A stretch of DNA of 48,637 nt from positions 1 to 48,637 of the forward strand of contig DASVWZ010000169.1 of NCBI GenBank assembly GCA_036392935.1. Direction: 5' to 3'. The notes beneath the pieces were generated by a model that made no database searches, was not told where the DNA came from, and saw only the letters and a list, made by a program, of their open reading frames with translations. The position numbers were made by a program, and so were the translations under genes. Numbering within the stretch: position 1 is the stretch's first letter; each line of letters opens with the position of its first letter. Origin of the DNA: DASVWZ01 sp036392935 (lineage in GTDB: Bacteria > Acidobacteriota > Terriglobia > Terriglobales > Acidobacteriaceae). This document shows positions 39,897-48,637 of this stretch, piece after piece.

Positions 39897-41771
39897 ATGC
39901 GGGCAACACGTATAGGTTTTGGGTATCCACTTCCTGCCATCCTTTTGGCTTGCTCTGTTTTTCTGAATTGCGGCGGCGGTTCAAATCCAACATCCGGAAA
40001 TGGCTCTGCACCGGCGATCTCGTCTTTCGCGGCCAACCCGACATCGGTGAGTTCCGGCGCTGCTAGTACTCTCAGCTGGTCAACGACGGGAGCCACGAGC
40101 GTCACGATCACCCCGGGCACATTCGCCTCCACATCGAACACTGGGTCTATGAATGTCAGTCCCACCACCACCACCACCTATACGCTGATTGCAACCAATT
40201 CAGCAGGATCGACAACCTCACACCTGACCGTAACCGTGACCGGCAAGCCCCTGATCAGCGTGTTTAGCGCCAATCCGACGACGATCACATCCGGATCGAG
40301 CAGTACATTGAACTGGTCGACAATCGGCTCAACCGGCATCTCCATCACGCCCGGAACATTTACATCCGGGTCCAGCAGTGGTTCCACCACCGTAACCCCG
40401 ACACAAACAACCACCTATGCGCTCACAGCAACTAACTCCTCCGGCTCTACAATCGCGACGGCGAAAGTCACGGTCGACGGGCCTGGCGGCGCATTGACCA
40501 TCGCCACGACGTCTTGCCCCGGAGGCACACAAGGGCAGGCGTACGCGGGATGCACCATCGTCGCCACCGGCGGTTTTCCGCCATACACATATTCCGTCAG
40601 CGGGAGCACAAATTTCCCGCCGTTGCCCGAGGGAATGGCTCTCAGCCGGACTAGCGGCTCGATCACCAGCTCCCTGATTGGCGGCCAAGGGACGTACACA
40701 CCCGAAATCATCGTTACCGATTCAACCAACACTCAGGCCACTCAGCAGATCAGCTTTGCCATCAACGGCAACAGCGCATTTCTTGCCGCCATCTTCCCGT
40801 CGAATTCGATTTTCCATCATCGCGTAGATGAAGCTACCACCGGCTTGCCTGTCGACAATTCTCCGGCCGCGCCCATGTACAGCGCCTACCTGCCCGAAAC
40901 CGTCAAACCGTTCTTTGGTAACGGCTCCGGCTATCCATTTCCCAACGGCATTCCCGCCATCGAAGTGCCGTACAGCCAGCCCGATGTGAAAGTCAGCACG
41001 ACCGTTTACCAGTCATACTTTACTTCCGGTCCAATTCCGCCGTACGCCCCGGTCGAGGGCACAAGTCACTCGAATGGAGACCGGCATGTCCTGGTCTATC
41101 TGGAACCGGTTGGTGGGAAGAATCCAGCTCTGTATGAGATGTGGCAGGGAATCTACCAGGGCGGCCCGTGGACCGATTCCTCGAACGCGCTCTGGCCGAA
41201 TGCCGCGTCGAATGCCTTGACGCCGCAAGGCCAAGGCACTTCGGACGCAGCAGGCCTGCCTGTAGGACCATTGCTCGCGAATGCCGACGAAGTAATCGGC
41301 ACCGGAACACCCGATGCACCCAACGGAACCGTCCAGCATCCCATACGGTTTACGCTCAACCACATGCTGAATTACTGGGTCTGGCCCGCGACGGAAACCG
41401 CCGGCGTGGGTAGTTGCACGCACTCAGGAGGAGGTTCGATACCGGTGGAATCAGAAATCTCTCAATCTTCGCCGCCAGCCAACTGCACCATGACCGGTCC
41501 AGCAGGGGAAATCTACCGGCTCAAGGCATCCGTTCCCACACCATCTTGCGCGACAAGCAGCCCGCAGGCAGCCATAATCATCACTGGCTTTCGAAACTAC
41601 GGGATCATCCTGGCTGACAATGGCGACAGCGGCGGCTTGATCGGCACGCCTGACGCTCGCTGGAATGACGACGATCTTTCCTGCCTGACCAGCCTCACTC
41701 TGTCGGACTTCGAGCCGGTCAACGTCTCCAGCCTGACGGTCAGCAACGACAGCGGCCAGACCAGTCACTAA
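39897..41771 (+). CDS. Surface lipoprotein with tandem Ig-like domains
   Basis: A 624-residue exported protein. A short hydrophobic start (PLPAILLACSVFLNCGGGSN) carries lipobox-like cysteines (19 or 25). Two similar Ig-like repeats of about 80 residues follow (ISSFAANPTSVSSGAASTLSWSTTGATSVTITPG and ISVFSANPTTITSGSSSTLNWSTIGSTGISITPG). Then comes a putative Ig domain of the QGQAYAGCTIVATGGFPPYTYSVSG type, and a 300-residue C-terminal domain (SIFHHRVDEATTGLPVDNSP...) that I cannot name. The serine/threonine-rich repeats suggest a surface or matrix role. It is divergent from the kinase gene by 200 bp. Confidence 0.75.
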   Translation: MRATRIGFGYPLPAILLACSVFLNCGGGSNPTSGNGSAPAISSFAANPTSVSSGAASTLSWSTTGATSVTITPGTFASTSNTGSMNVSPTTTTTYTLIATNSAGSTTSHLTVTVTGKPLISVFSANPTTITSGSSSTLNWSTIGSTGISITPGTFTSGSSSGSTTVTPTQTTTYALTATNSSGSTIATAKVTVDGPGGALTIATTSCPGGTQGQAYAGCTIVATGGFPPYTYSVSGSTNFPPLPEGMALSRTSGSITSSLIGGQGTYTPEIIVTDSTNTQATQQISFAINGNSAFLAAIFPSNSIFHHRVDEATTGLPVDNSPAAPMYSAYLPETVKPFFGNGSGYPFPNGIPAIEVPYSQPDVKVSTTVYQSYFTSGPIPPYAPVEGTSHSNGDRHVLVYLEPVGGKNPALYEMWQGIYQGGPWTDSSNALWPNAASNALTPQGQGTSDAAGLPVGPLLANADEVIGTGTPDAPNGTVQHPIRFTLNHMLNYWVWPATETAGVGSCTHSGGGSIPVESEISQSSPPANCTMTGPAGEIYRLKASVPTPSCATSSPQAAIIITGFRNYGIILADNGDSGGLIGTPDARWNDDDLSCLTSLTLSDFEPVNVSSLTVSNDSGQTSH

Positions 41772-41820
41772 CAGAAAAGTTTTTTCGCAGCCTGCACCGC
41801 CTGTCGAACTACGCCGCTAA

Positions 41821-44800
41821 TTAAACTGGCTCGGCTACCAACTGCTCCGGCCGTTCTTCTTCGACCACTTCATCATGCGTGTGGGTCTTCGCGACCAGCA
41901 CGTAGATCGACGGCACGACAAACAGCGTAAACAGCGTGCCAATGATCATGCCGCTCACCAGCATAATGCCTATACTGTTTCGCGCTCCGGCGCCCGGACC
42001 TTTTGCGATCACCAGCGGGAAGTGACCGGCTACGGTAGCTACGGTGGTCATCAGAATCGGCCGGAGACGCGTAGTCGCCGCTTCAATCACCGCTTGAATT
42101 TTGTTTCTTCCAGTCTCCTGCAAGTGATTCGCAAACTCCACGATCAGAATGCCATTTTTCGAAACCAGCCCAACCAGCGTGATCAACCCGACCTGACTGT
42201 ATATGTTGAGAGTCGTCAAACCCAGGAATGAGAACATCAGCGCGCCTGAAATTGCCAGTGGCACCGAACCCGCCAGAATGATAAATGGATCACGAAAGCT
42301 CTCAAACTGCGCCGCGAGCACCAGGTAAATCAGCACGGCGGATAGCAAAAACGTCCCCAGAAATTTGCTGCCTTCGACCCGCAACTGCCGCGATTCGCCG
42401 CCGTAATCAACCGTAAATCCTTGCGGCAAAATTTGTTTCGCCTGGTCTTCCAGGAAAGTCAATGCCTTGTCCAACGGCACGTTTGGCAGAATCACGCCCT
42501 GAATGGTCACAGCGTTGAGCTGCTGAAATTTGTTCAACTGGCGCGGCTCCGTCGTGGTTTTGATCGTCGCAAACGTCGACAGCGGAACCAGCTTGTTGTC
42601 GGAACCTGTCACGTAAATATTTTCTAGCTGGTCTGGCGTCAACCGGTCAGTCCGCTTGATCTGCGGAATGACCTTGTAACTCCGTCCCTGAATGCTGAAG
42701 CGGTTAACGTAGTCTCCACCCAGCATCGTAGCCAAATCTTGTCCAGCCTGACTCAGATCAACGCCCTGTGAACGCAGCTTGTCGCGGTCGAACACCACCT
42801 CGGCCTGCGGCTGATCGAACTTCAAATCGGTATCCGCGTAAATAAAGAGGCCGCTGGCAAATGCTTTTTGCACCAGTTCATTGGCGAATGCGTTCAGCTG
42901 CCGAGGTTCGGCCGCAGAAGTAATCACAAACTCAACTGGAAAATTACCGCCCCCAGGCAATGGGGGCGGAGTTAGCGGAATCACGCGGATACCCGGAATT
43001 TTCGATAGTGGCCCCACTGACTCGACCAGCAACTCCTGCGCGGTTTTCTTCCGCTGGCTCCAGGGCTTGAGCACCATCCCGCCAAAGCCCCCGTTCGGTG
43101 ACGTGATCTGAAATACGCTTTCGCTCTCCGGAAACGAATGATAAACGTCGTAAACTTCCTGGGTGAAAAGATTGGTCTGATCAATCGTCGAATTTGCCGA
43201 CGATTGAATCACACCAAAAACCACTCCCTGATCTTCCTGCGGCGCCAGTTCTCGCTGCGAAAACATATAAAACGGAACAATCAGCGCCACCACAATCAGC
43301 CACAGAACAAAAACTACCGGCCGATACTGCAGCGTGCCGGTCAGCAATCTCGAGTAGGTCTGCCGCACCCTCTCGAAGCCGCGATTGACAACTCCTGCGA
43401 AACCACGCTGCGCCGCGCCTTCGCGCAGCAGCCTCGACCCCATCATCGGCGACAGCGTCAACGCCACAATACCGGATACAATCACAGCGCCCGACAGCGT
43501 GAACGCAAACTCGCGGAACAACGCACCCGTCAGCCCACCCTGAATACCCACCGGAGCATAGACCGCGGCCAGCGTGATCGTCATGGCAATGATCGGCCCC
43601 ACCAATTCGCGAGCAGCGTCTTTGGCTGCCTGTATCGGCGGCTTTCCCATTTCCAGGTGGCGCTCAACGTTTTCCACCATCACGATCGCGTCATCCACCA
43701 CCAAACCGACGGACAGCACAATCGCCAGCAAAGTCAGGAGGTTGATCGTGAATCCCGCGACCAGCATGAGGAAAACTGCACCGATCAGGGAAATTGGAAT
43801 CGCCACGATCGGGATTAGTACGGAACGGAACGATCCCAGGAATAAAAAGATAACGATGATAACGATGATGAGCGTTTCGCCCAGGGTATGCAGAACTTCG
43901 TTGATCGCGTCCTGAATGTACTCGGTCGAATCGTACGGGATGCCGACCTTCATCCCCGGAGGCAGTTGGGACTGGATCTGCGGCATTTCCGCGCGAACTT
44001 TCTTAATGACTTCAAGCGAGTTCGCCGTAGGGAGCACCCATACGCCCATGAACGTCGCGGTCTCGCCGTTAAAGCGCACGTCCTGGTCGTAGTTCTGCGC
44101 GCCCAACACCACATCGGCAATCTCGCCAAGCCGGACCACTACGCCCTTATCTTCTTTAACCACCAACTGGCGAAAATCATCCGCCGTGCGCAGATCAGTG
44201 TTCGCAATCAGGTTGACCGAGACCATCGAACCCTTGGTCTGCCCGACCGCCGAAAGGTGGTTGTTCTTCGAAAGCGCGTCGCGCACCGCGGAGGCCGAAA
44301 TCCCCAGTGCCGCCATCTTGTCCGGCTTCAGCCAGATTCGCATGGCGAAAGTGCGGTCGCCAAGGATATCCGCACGCTGCACGCCGCTGATCGAGCTCAA
44401 CTTCGGCTGCACCACGCGCGTCAGATAATCCGTAATCTGGTTCTGGTCCAGACTCGCCGACGAAAAACCCAGGTACATCGCGGCGAACTGGTTGTCTGCC
44501 GTTTGCAAATCGATTACCGGCTGTTGCGATTCTGGCGGCAGATCGTTCCGTACCTGGGCCAGCTTCGCCTGAATCTGTGTCAGCGCAGCATTGGTGTCGT
44601 AATTGAGCTTCAGGTGGACGGTGATTGTGCTCAGGCCCTGCGCACTCGACGACTCCATGTAATCGATGCCGTCGGCGCTGGCAATCACCCGCTCCAGCGG
44701 CGTAGTGATGAATCCGCGCACCAGATCGGCGTTTGCGCCGACGTACACCGTGGTCACCTGAATGATTGCGATGTCGCTTCGCGGATATTGCCGCACGCTC

Positions 44801-44895
44801 AGCGACCGGATCGACTGCAACCCTGCGATCAGTATCACCAGATTGACAACGATGGCGAGGACCGGCCGCTTAATAAATAGGTCAGTAAACTTCAT
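41821..44895 (-). CDS. RND efflux pump, AcrB/MexB-like (HAE1) permease
   Basis: A 1024-residue inner-membrane proton-driven exporter. The N-terminal FIKRPVLAIVVNLVILIAGLQSIRSLSVRQYPRS, porter loops and GLVVDDAIVMVENVERHLEMG with the paired aspartates of TM4 needed for proton relay are all present. The second half has FESFRDPFIILAGSVPLAISGALMFSFLGLTTLNIYSQVGLITLVGLVSKNGILIVEFAN. Twelve membrane segments and two large periplasmic loops are expected; length is normal. Substrate unknown. The adaptor gene ends two bases before its ATG. No TolC-type outer-membrane factor is in the window. Confidence 0.96.
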   Translation of the reverse strand: MKFTDLFIKRPVLAIVVNLVILIAGLQSIRSLSVRQYPRSDIAIIQVTTVYVGANADLVRGFITTPLERVIASADGIDYMESSSAQGLSTITVHLKLNYDTNAALTQIQAKLAQVRNDLPPESQQPVIDLQTADNQFAAMYLGFSSASLDQNQITDYLTRVVQPKLSSISGVQRADILGDRTFAMRIWLKPDKMAALGISASAVRDALSKNNHLSAVGQTKGSMVSVNLIANTDLRTADDFRQLVVKEDKGVVVRLGEIADVVLGAQNYDQDVRFNGETATFMGVWVLPTANSLEVIKKVRAEMPQIQSQLPPGMKVGIPYDSTEYIQDAINEVLHTLGETLIIVIIVIFLFLGSFRSVLIPIVAIPISLIGAVFLMLVAGFTINLLTLLAIVLSVGLVVDDAIVMVENVERHLEMGKPPIQAAKDAARELVGPIIAMTITLAAVYAPVGIQGGLTGALFREFAFTLSGAVIVSGIVALTLSPMMGSRLLREGAAQRGFAGVVNRGFERVRQTYSRLLTGTLQYRPVVFVLWLIVVALIVPFYMFSQRELAPQEDQGVVFGVIQSSANSTIDQTNLFTQEVYDVYHSFPESESVFQITSPNGGFGGMVLKPWSQRKKTAQELLVESVGPLSKIPGIRVIPLTPPPLPGGGNFPVEFVITSAAEPRQLNAFANELVQKAFASGLFIYADTDLKFDQPQAEVVFDRDKLRSQGVDLSQAGQDLATMLGGDYVNRFSIQGRSYKVIPQIKRTDRLTPDQLENIYVTGSDNKLVPLSTFATIKTTTEPRQLNKFQQLNAVTIQGVILPNVPLDKALTFLEDQAKQILPQGFTVDYGGESRQLRVEGSKFLGTFLLSAVLIYLVLAAQFESFRDPFIILAGSVPLAISGALMFSFLGLTTLNIYSQVGLITLVGLVSKNGILIVEFANHLQETGRNKIQAVIEAATTRLRPILMTTVATVAGHFPLVIAKGPGAGARNSIGIMLVSGMIIGTLFTLFVVPSIYVLVAKTHTHDEVVEEERPEQLVAEPV

Positions 44896-44897
44896 GC

Positions 44898-46019
44898 TTA
44901 ACTGTCCTCAGGTTTGGGGGCCGGGCTGTCCTCCGGCTGGACTTTGTTGTTGACCTGAACCGCCGCGCCGTTGCGCAGCTTGAACACACCCGAGCTCACA
45001 ATTTCCTCGCCCGGCTGTACGCCTGAAATCACCGCGACTTGATCCCCTCGCGAACCTTCGACCTTCACAAATTGCTGTTTCACCCCACGGTATGCTTTCC
45101 CGCTCTGGTCCTTCATATCGGTAACGATATACACCGAATCCCCATACGGCGCGTAATTAATCGCCGAGGCGGGCAGCGCAATCACATCGCGGTCGGCGCC
45201 CGTCACCACTGCGACCTGCACGAACATTCCCGGCCGCAATCTTCCTCCCGGGTTTGCCAATGTTGCCTGCACCTGAAGATTGCGCGTCGCCTCGTTCACC
45301 ACAGAATCCATGGCATTGATGCGGCCGTTGAATTCCGCTCCACCCAAGTCAGTGCTTGTAATCCGTACGGCGCCGCCGACCTTTGCTTTCGGCGCGTCTT
45401 GCTGCGGCACGCCGAAGTTCACATAAATCGGACTCAAAGATTGCAGCGGTACAATCGCATCACCCGCCGCGAGATACTGACCTAGATTCACCTGCCGAAT
45501 CCCCAGGATGCCCGAAAATGGAGCTCGAATAGTCTTCCTCGCGATAGTCGCCTTGATTTCCCCTACCTGCGCATCGGTCGCCAGTTGCTGCGCCCGCGCA
45601 TTGTCGTACTCCACCTTCGCAACCACGCCTTCCTTCTCGAGCTCCTGCGACCGTTCATAATTAATATGGGCAAGATCTCGTTGCGCTTCCGCTTGCGCTA
45701 ACTGTGCCTGCTCCTGCCGGGTATCCAGTTCGACCAGTACATCGCCGGCATTAACCGCCTTGCCCGAATCGAAATTAATCTTCGCGACTGTACCCGGCAA
45801 ATCTGCACTCACCGTCACGCCCTGCACTGCCGCCATCGTGCCAATCACATTCAGGGTCGACGGCCACCGTTCCTGCTTGGCAATGATCGTTGTCACAGCT
45901 TCCGGAGGCGGAGCCATAACCATGCTCGTAGCGGCCTGTATTTGGCGGTATTTAAAAAATCCCAGGCCGCCCACCGCCAGCGCCGCCACAACCAACATCA
46001 GAATCATCCTTTTAGCCAT
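44898..46019 (-). CDS. RND periplasmic adaptor (membrane fusion protein)
   Basis: A 373-residue AcrA/MexA-like adaptor. Membrane anchor or signal at 5-21 (MILMLVVAALAVGGLGF), a biotinyl-lipoyl half with a hairpin (VSADLPGTVAKINFDSGKAVNAGDVLVELDTRQEQAQLAQAEAQRDLAHINYERSQELEKEG), the second lipoyl half (TIRAPFSGILGIRQVNLGQYLAAGD) and the beta-barrel (LRPGMFVQVAVV). The tail is proline/glutamate-rich. GGGGA precedes the ATG at 46019. It lies upstream of the pump permease in the same unit and links it to an outer-membrane channel. No regulator gene is adjacent. Confidence 0.95.
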   Translation of the reverse strand: MAKRMILMLVVAALAVGGLGFFKYRQIQAATSMVMAPPPEAVTTIIAKQERWPSTLNVIGTMAAVQGVTVSADLPGTVAKINFDSGKAVNAGDVLVELDTRQEQAQLAQAEAQRDLAHINYERSQELEKEGVVAKVEYDNARAQQLATDAQVGEIKATIARKTIRAPFSGILGIRQVNLGQYLAAGDAIVPLQSLSPIYVNFGVPQQDAPKAKVGGAVRITSTDLGGAEFNGRINAMDSVVNEATRNLQVQATLANPGGRLRPGMFVQVAVVTGADRDVIALPASAINYAPYGDSVYIVTDMKDQSGKAYRGVKQQFVKVEGSRGDQVAVISGVQPGEEIVSSGVFKLRNGAAVQVNNKVQPEDSPAPKPEDS

Positions 46020-46278
46020 GAAACATTCCCCTGGATAGGTCGTTTAATAGTAAGAGAAAAAGACAGAAATCGTCGATGCCCCAAGAAAGGCACCTAAATC
46101 ATAGATGCCGTCCCGGACGAACAAACGGTAAGATCGTCGATCGAACTCCAATCCTGTCTGCGATTTCGCCCCGCTTATAAAATGTCAGATTGGCTCATGC
46201 GCGGCCCGGATTCAGAGTATTTCGAGCCAATCCAGAAAGTTACTCTGCTTCAGCCGTTTTCCAACTATCCGTGTGATA

Positions 46279-47292
46279 TCAATGCTCGGTGCGGACCGCG
46301 AGCTGGCGCTCGTACGGGGTCATCTGATTCCAGACGAGACGCAAATCTTGATCAATTTTTTCATTATTTGGTTGTTTTTGCGAAGCACGGGCGAACCAAT
46401 GATACGCCAGCGGCAGATCCCGGCTGACGCAGTGGCCGGTGGCGTACATCGTCCCTAAGACGTTCTGGGCGTTGACGTTATCGGATTTAGCGGCCTCGGT
46501 TAGGTTTCGCTGAGCGCGGCTGCAGTCCTGCGGCACGTCGTTGCCGTAGAGATATTTTTCGCCTTCGACTTCCAGTTCGCTGCTGGCGGCTGACGCGTTA
46601 TTTTGCTCAGCGCGTCTGGTTGGCTCCGGCTGTAACTCCCGTTTTTTCAGTCTATTTGGCTCGATATCCGGAGACGGTTTGATTGCGCTGGCTGATTCCG
46701 GCGGCAATGGGGCGATAGAGGAGTCAGTCGGCGCGGCTGGTGATACCACGGTCGCAGTGACCGGCCGCGTGGCTGGCAAAGAGGGTGAAACCATTGCGGG
46801 TGAAGCACTTGCAGGCGGATTCGGCTGAGCGGGTTGAGTCTTCTCGCTGGAGACCGCGGATGGGCGTCCCGACCAGGCATCGAACCCGGCCACTACATCC
46901 TGACGGCGGTGCCACAACACTCCTGTTCCCACTGCAAGCAGCAGAAACAAAATCACATACGGCGTGCGCCTCCGCGGAGGGGGATTATCTTCAAGCAGAT
47001 AGGCGAAGCTTGCAGCGCGGGGCTGCGGTGGCTCTGTGTAGGGCGGAATAACAGGCGCGGGCACAGGTTCTGCCGTCGCCGCGGGAACTGGCTCCGGCGC
47101 AGGTGCGCTGGCGACGGCGCCGGGGGCGGTTTCAGCGATAGATCCGGCCGGCGCGAACTCCTTACGGTAGTTAGAGATAGGGCGGGGAGCGGTCGAACCG
47201 GGCAGAATAAGTCCATTGCCACACATCCCGCAGAAGCGGTGCTGGGGGAAATTCTCGTACCCGCATTGGTCGCACCGGATCAGTGAAGACAT
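46279..47292 (-). CDS. Zinc-ribbon membrane protein with Sel1-like repeats
   Basis: A 337-residue protein. An N-terminal zinc ribbon (CDQCGYENFPQHRFCGMCG, four cysteines), a proline/alanine-rich linker, one membrane segment (about 111-127, YVILFLLLAVGTGVLWH), a second low-complexity stretch and C-terminal Sel1-like repeats (GEKYLYGNDVPQDCSRAQRNLTEAAKSDNVNAQNVLGTMYATGHCVSRDLPLAYHWFARAS). The zinc ribbon lies inside the cell and the Sel1 part outside, so it may be a sensor or scaffold. It is 259 bp upstream of the adaptor gene on the same strand, probably as a separate unit. Confidence 0.8.
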   Translation of the reverse strand: MSSLIRCDQCGYENFPQHRFCGMCGNGLILPGSTAPRPISNYRKEFAPAGSIAETAPGAVASAPAPEPVPAATAEPVPAPVIPPYTEPPQPRAASFAYLLEDNPPPRRRTPYVILFLLLAVGTGVLWHRRQDVVAGFDAWSGRPSAVSSEKTQPAQPNPPASASPAMVSPSLPATRPVTATVVSPAAPTDSSIAPLPPESASAIKPSPDIEPNRLKKRELQPEPTRRAEQNNASAASSELEVEGEKYLYGNDVPQDCSRAQRNLTEAAKSDNVNAQNVLGTMYATGHCVSRDLPLAYHWFARASQKQPNNEKIDQDLRLVWNQMTPYERQLAVRTEH

Positions 47293-47415
47293 ACTGGTTT
47301 GGATGACTTTCCGGCAAGCGCCGTTGGCCCTCGGCGGGTGGGCATCCCAACCTCGCCAGCTCTCATCTTATGCTCAGTTTAACTCTTTAGAATGAGATTG
47401 ATATACCCTATCGAG

Positions 47416-47493
47416 ATGTTCATGAAGACCGCCGCGTTTGTGGCTATGCTAGCCCTGATTTTCAAGCCCAGCAAGCCGCAGCCTGCCCAGTAA
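47416..47493 (+). CDS. Possible 25-residue hydrophobic peptide
   Basis: ATG 47416 opens MFMKTAAFVAMLALIFKPSKPQPAQ with a stop at 47491-47493: a short hydrophobic stretch plus a basic, proline-rich end. There is no strong ribosome site. It may be a small membrane peptide or chance; I list it because it is otherwise unexplained. Confidence 0.25.
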   Translation: MFMKTAAFVAMLALIFKPSKPQPAQ

Positions 47494-47652
47494 GAACCCA
47501 ACAATCGACGATTGGTTCCGGAGCCTCGCCCCCAAGGGCATCCCCCAAAAAACTGGGTAAATCATTGATTCCATTAGGCAAGCGGGGGCGCATATCGGCG
47601 CAAGTTATTGATTCGATACATGGTTACATATGAAAATATAGAAAACAAAGCA

Positions 47653-47756
47653 GTTAGACGGGTGTTTTGGCGGCCAGCCGGAGGGCTCGAATGCCTCGTC
47701 GGTGGCGTCTAACGGTCTGTAGGGTCGAAAGTATGAGCAAGAGGTCTTTCGGCCCT
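47653..47756 (+). ncRNA. Possible structured RNA, two stems
   Basis: GTTAGACG (47653-47660) pairs with CGTCTAAC (47706-47713), closing a 45-nt GC-rich loop. Eight bases later AGGGTCGAAAG (47721-47731) pairs with CTTTCGGCCCT (47746-47756) with one G-T pair. No known family was recognised and the orientation is assumed. Confidence 0.3.
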
Positions 47757-47818
47757 AATTTAGCTGGATGTTGATGATGGGGCGGGAGATATAAAGTTGG
47801 CAAACGTGTCTTGTTTAC

Positions 47819-47858
47819 CCCCTACGGCACGATATACTAGAGGTAGGGGTTGCTTTTT
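47819..47858 (+). terminator. Possible terminator
   Basis: CCCCTAC (47819-47825) pairs with GTAGGGG (47843-47849) over a 17-base loop and is followed by TTGCTTTTT. It could end a plus-strand transcript from the structured region at 47653. Confidence 0.35.
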
Positions 47859-48390
47859 GGCTGGTTGGGGCTGCGTTGATTCTGATTTTTTGCCCAACAA
47901 AAGACAGAACAGAAGGAAGAATGCAGAAGTACGGGCGACCCTGATAACCATCTTGTCCGCGCATCGCCCCATTGACCGCGTCGCCTGGGCGCGGCGGAGT
48001 GGTTCTTTTGATTGTCTCGTTTCCAGCATGCCTGAGGGTGAGCCCTGGTACGAATCATCTTGAGCGCTGGCGCACGGAGGGGAGTGTCCCTTGATTTTGC
48101 GGGTTGGAGCGCGTCGCGAGTCATCGAAGGCTCTGGAAGCCGGTTTCAAAGAGGACGGCTGCGATAAATCCGAGGCAAAGGTCGGCAGGCGGGGTTTGTC
48201 AGGATGAGATGCGGCCGAGATGTGCTTTAGCCTCGCCGCTGGGCGACGCTGAGCAGCGACTCGGCGATAGTCAAGGGATTCATCTGAGGGCGGGGCATTT
48301 TTCCTGCGGGCGGTGCTCTGCGGCGAAAGCCTCCGGCTAGCAGTGTGGATTGGACATTGGGGTTTTGTGTAAACACCGCGAAGCGATTGG

Positions 48391-48446
48391 GACGGACGCT
48401 GCCCTCGCCGCGAGTAACCTCGCGCGAGGGCGACGCTGTGTCCGTC
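48391..48446. repeat. Triple nested palindrome
   Basis: Three stems nest: GACGGAC (48391-48397) with GTCCGTC (48440-48446), GCCCTCG (48401-48407) with CGAGGGC (48425-48431), and CGCGAG (48409-48414) with CTCGCG (48419-48424) around loop TAAC. The core is a variant of the 151-170 palindrome. Confidence 0.65.
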
Positions 48447-48450
48447 GATC

Positions 48451-48470
48451 GGCACGAGTAAACTCGTGTT
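48451..48470. repeat. Second copy of the CGAG-TAAA-CTCG palindrome
   Basis: Matches the element at 151-170 in 18 of 20 positions; the two differences turn the outer G-C pairs into G-T. It directly follows the nested palindrome at 48391-48446. Confidence 0.65.
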
Positions 48471-48502
48471 CTCCCCATTTCCGCGTGGCCGGGTTACAGC
48501 AG

Positions 48503-48530
48503 ATTCCTCATGGCTGAAGCCGTGAGGAAT
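48503..48530. repeat. 12-bp stem hairpin
   Basis: ATTCCTCATGGC (48503-48514), loop TGAA and GCCGTGAGGAAT (48519-48530) pair throughout with one G-T. It is the third hairpin in 140 bp and probably another dispersed palindrome family. Confidence 0.55.
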
Positions 48531-48637
48531 GACAAGCAGTGGGGAGTCGTTACGGTACAACTGAGGTCGGATACTGATATCAGCCGGCGGTCTCCGGTGC
48601 TCTTTGAAGGAAAACGCAAGGTCCCTCGGCTGCGGCG

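Larger units (their letters stand above)
47494..48637. other. About 1.1 kb without convincing genes, rich in hairpins
   Basis: Both strands were read. The longest frame (47760-48560, minus) has the arginine/proline/serine-rich composition of a chance reading in GC-rich DNA. The interval holds structured segments at 47653-47756, 47819-47858, 48391-48446, 48451-48470 and 48503-48530. It may be decayed DNA or an accumulation of repeats. Confidence 0.6.

Noticed and set aside
38527..39915. Plus-strand open frame of 462 codons
   Set aside because: It is antisense to the Ser/Thr kinase gene, rich in arginine and histidine, with no recognisable motif.
43888..44880. Plus-strand open frame of 330 codons
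   Set aside because: It is antisense to the RND permease gene; low-complexity basic composition.
47760..48560. Minus-strand open frame of 266 codons, including a signal-like MVIRVARTSAFFLLFCLLLG segment
   Set aside because: Overall composition is that of random GC-rich DNA, it crosses several hairpins, and no start has a good ribosome site. The signal-like segment alone is not enough.

Overview
The window looks like chromosomal DNA from a soil-type Acidobacteriota (Koribacter/Sulfotelmatobacter-like). This is inferred from gene content and style: moderately high GC, many exported acidobacterial-type hypothetical proteins (DUF4097, DUF6599-like, DUF4384, TPR-CHAT), Ser/Thr kinases, the block ispE / tRNA-Gln / prs / rplY / pth / rpsF-rpsR-rplI, and small GC-rich palindromes scattered at gene ends. 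No rRNA, CRISPR array or prophage was seen.

Layout. 1-140: the end of an IS481-like insertion sequence whose transposase runs off the left edge, followed by a palindrome. 184-7126: metabolic genes (panB, a three-domain acyl-activating/ACP/acyltransferase protein, a DUF202-DUF302 membrane protein, a lipoprotein, a GNAT acetyltransferase, an acyl-CoA dehydrogenase). 7258-10854: exported or unknown proteins, including a metallopeptidase-TPR gene split by a one-base frameshift. 10899-15847: a housekeeping block (ispE, tRNA-Gln, prs, rplY, pth, rpsF, rpsR, rplI). 16010-20135: an ECF sigma / anti-sigma / DUF4097 / double-PDZ operon, probably an envelope-stress unit. 20150-23087: a minus-strand unit with a small membrane protein, a KimA-like permease and an outer-membrane beta-barrel protein.

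23147-30628: recG, a small STAS/SEC14-like protein, then cell-wall enzymes (lytic transglycosylase, TPR-AMIN-amidase) and a DUF6599-like membrane protein. 30629-31315: a gene-free stretch with a strong promoter, a short RNA ending in a terminator, and an 18-bp perfect palindrome. 31316-33066: an orphan HTH-TOBE (molybdate-type) regulator, a small coiled-coil protein and an Sfp-type phosphopantetheinyl transferase. 33119-39696: a co-directional group of a Ser/Thr kinase with an extracytoplasmic DUF4384 domain, a secreted DUF4384 protein, a lysine-rich H1-like protein and an exported TPR-CHAT protease. I regard this as the best candidate for an undescribed signalling/protease module. 39897-47292: an Ig-like surface lipoprotein, an RND efflux pump with its adaptor, and a zinc-ribbon/Sel1 membrane protein. 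47494-48637: about 1.1 kb without convincing genes but full of hairpins, including a second copy of the palindrome seen at the left end.

Functional links. The Sfp-type transferase at 32.4 kb could load the ACP domain of the protein at 1.2-3.8 kb. The sigma/anti-sigma unit and the cell-wall enzymes both point to envelope maintenance. All functions come from reading sequence motifs; no database search was run.
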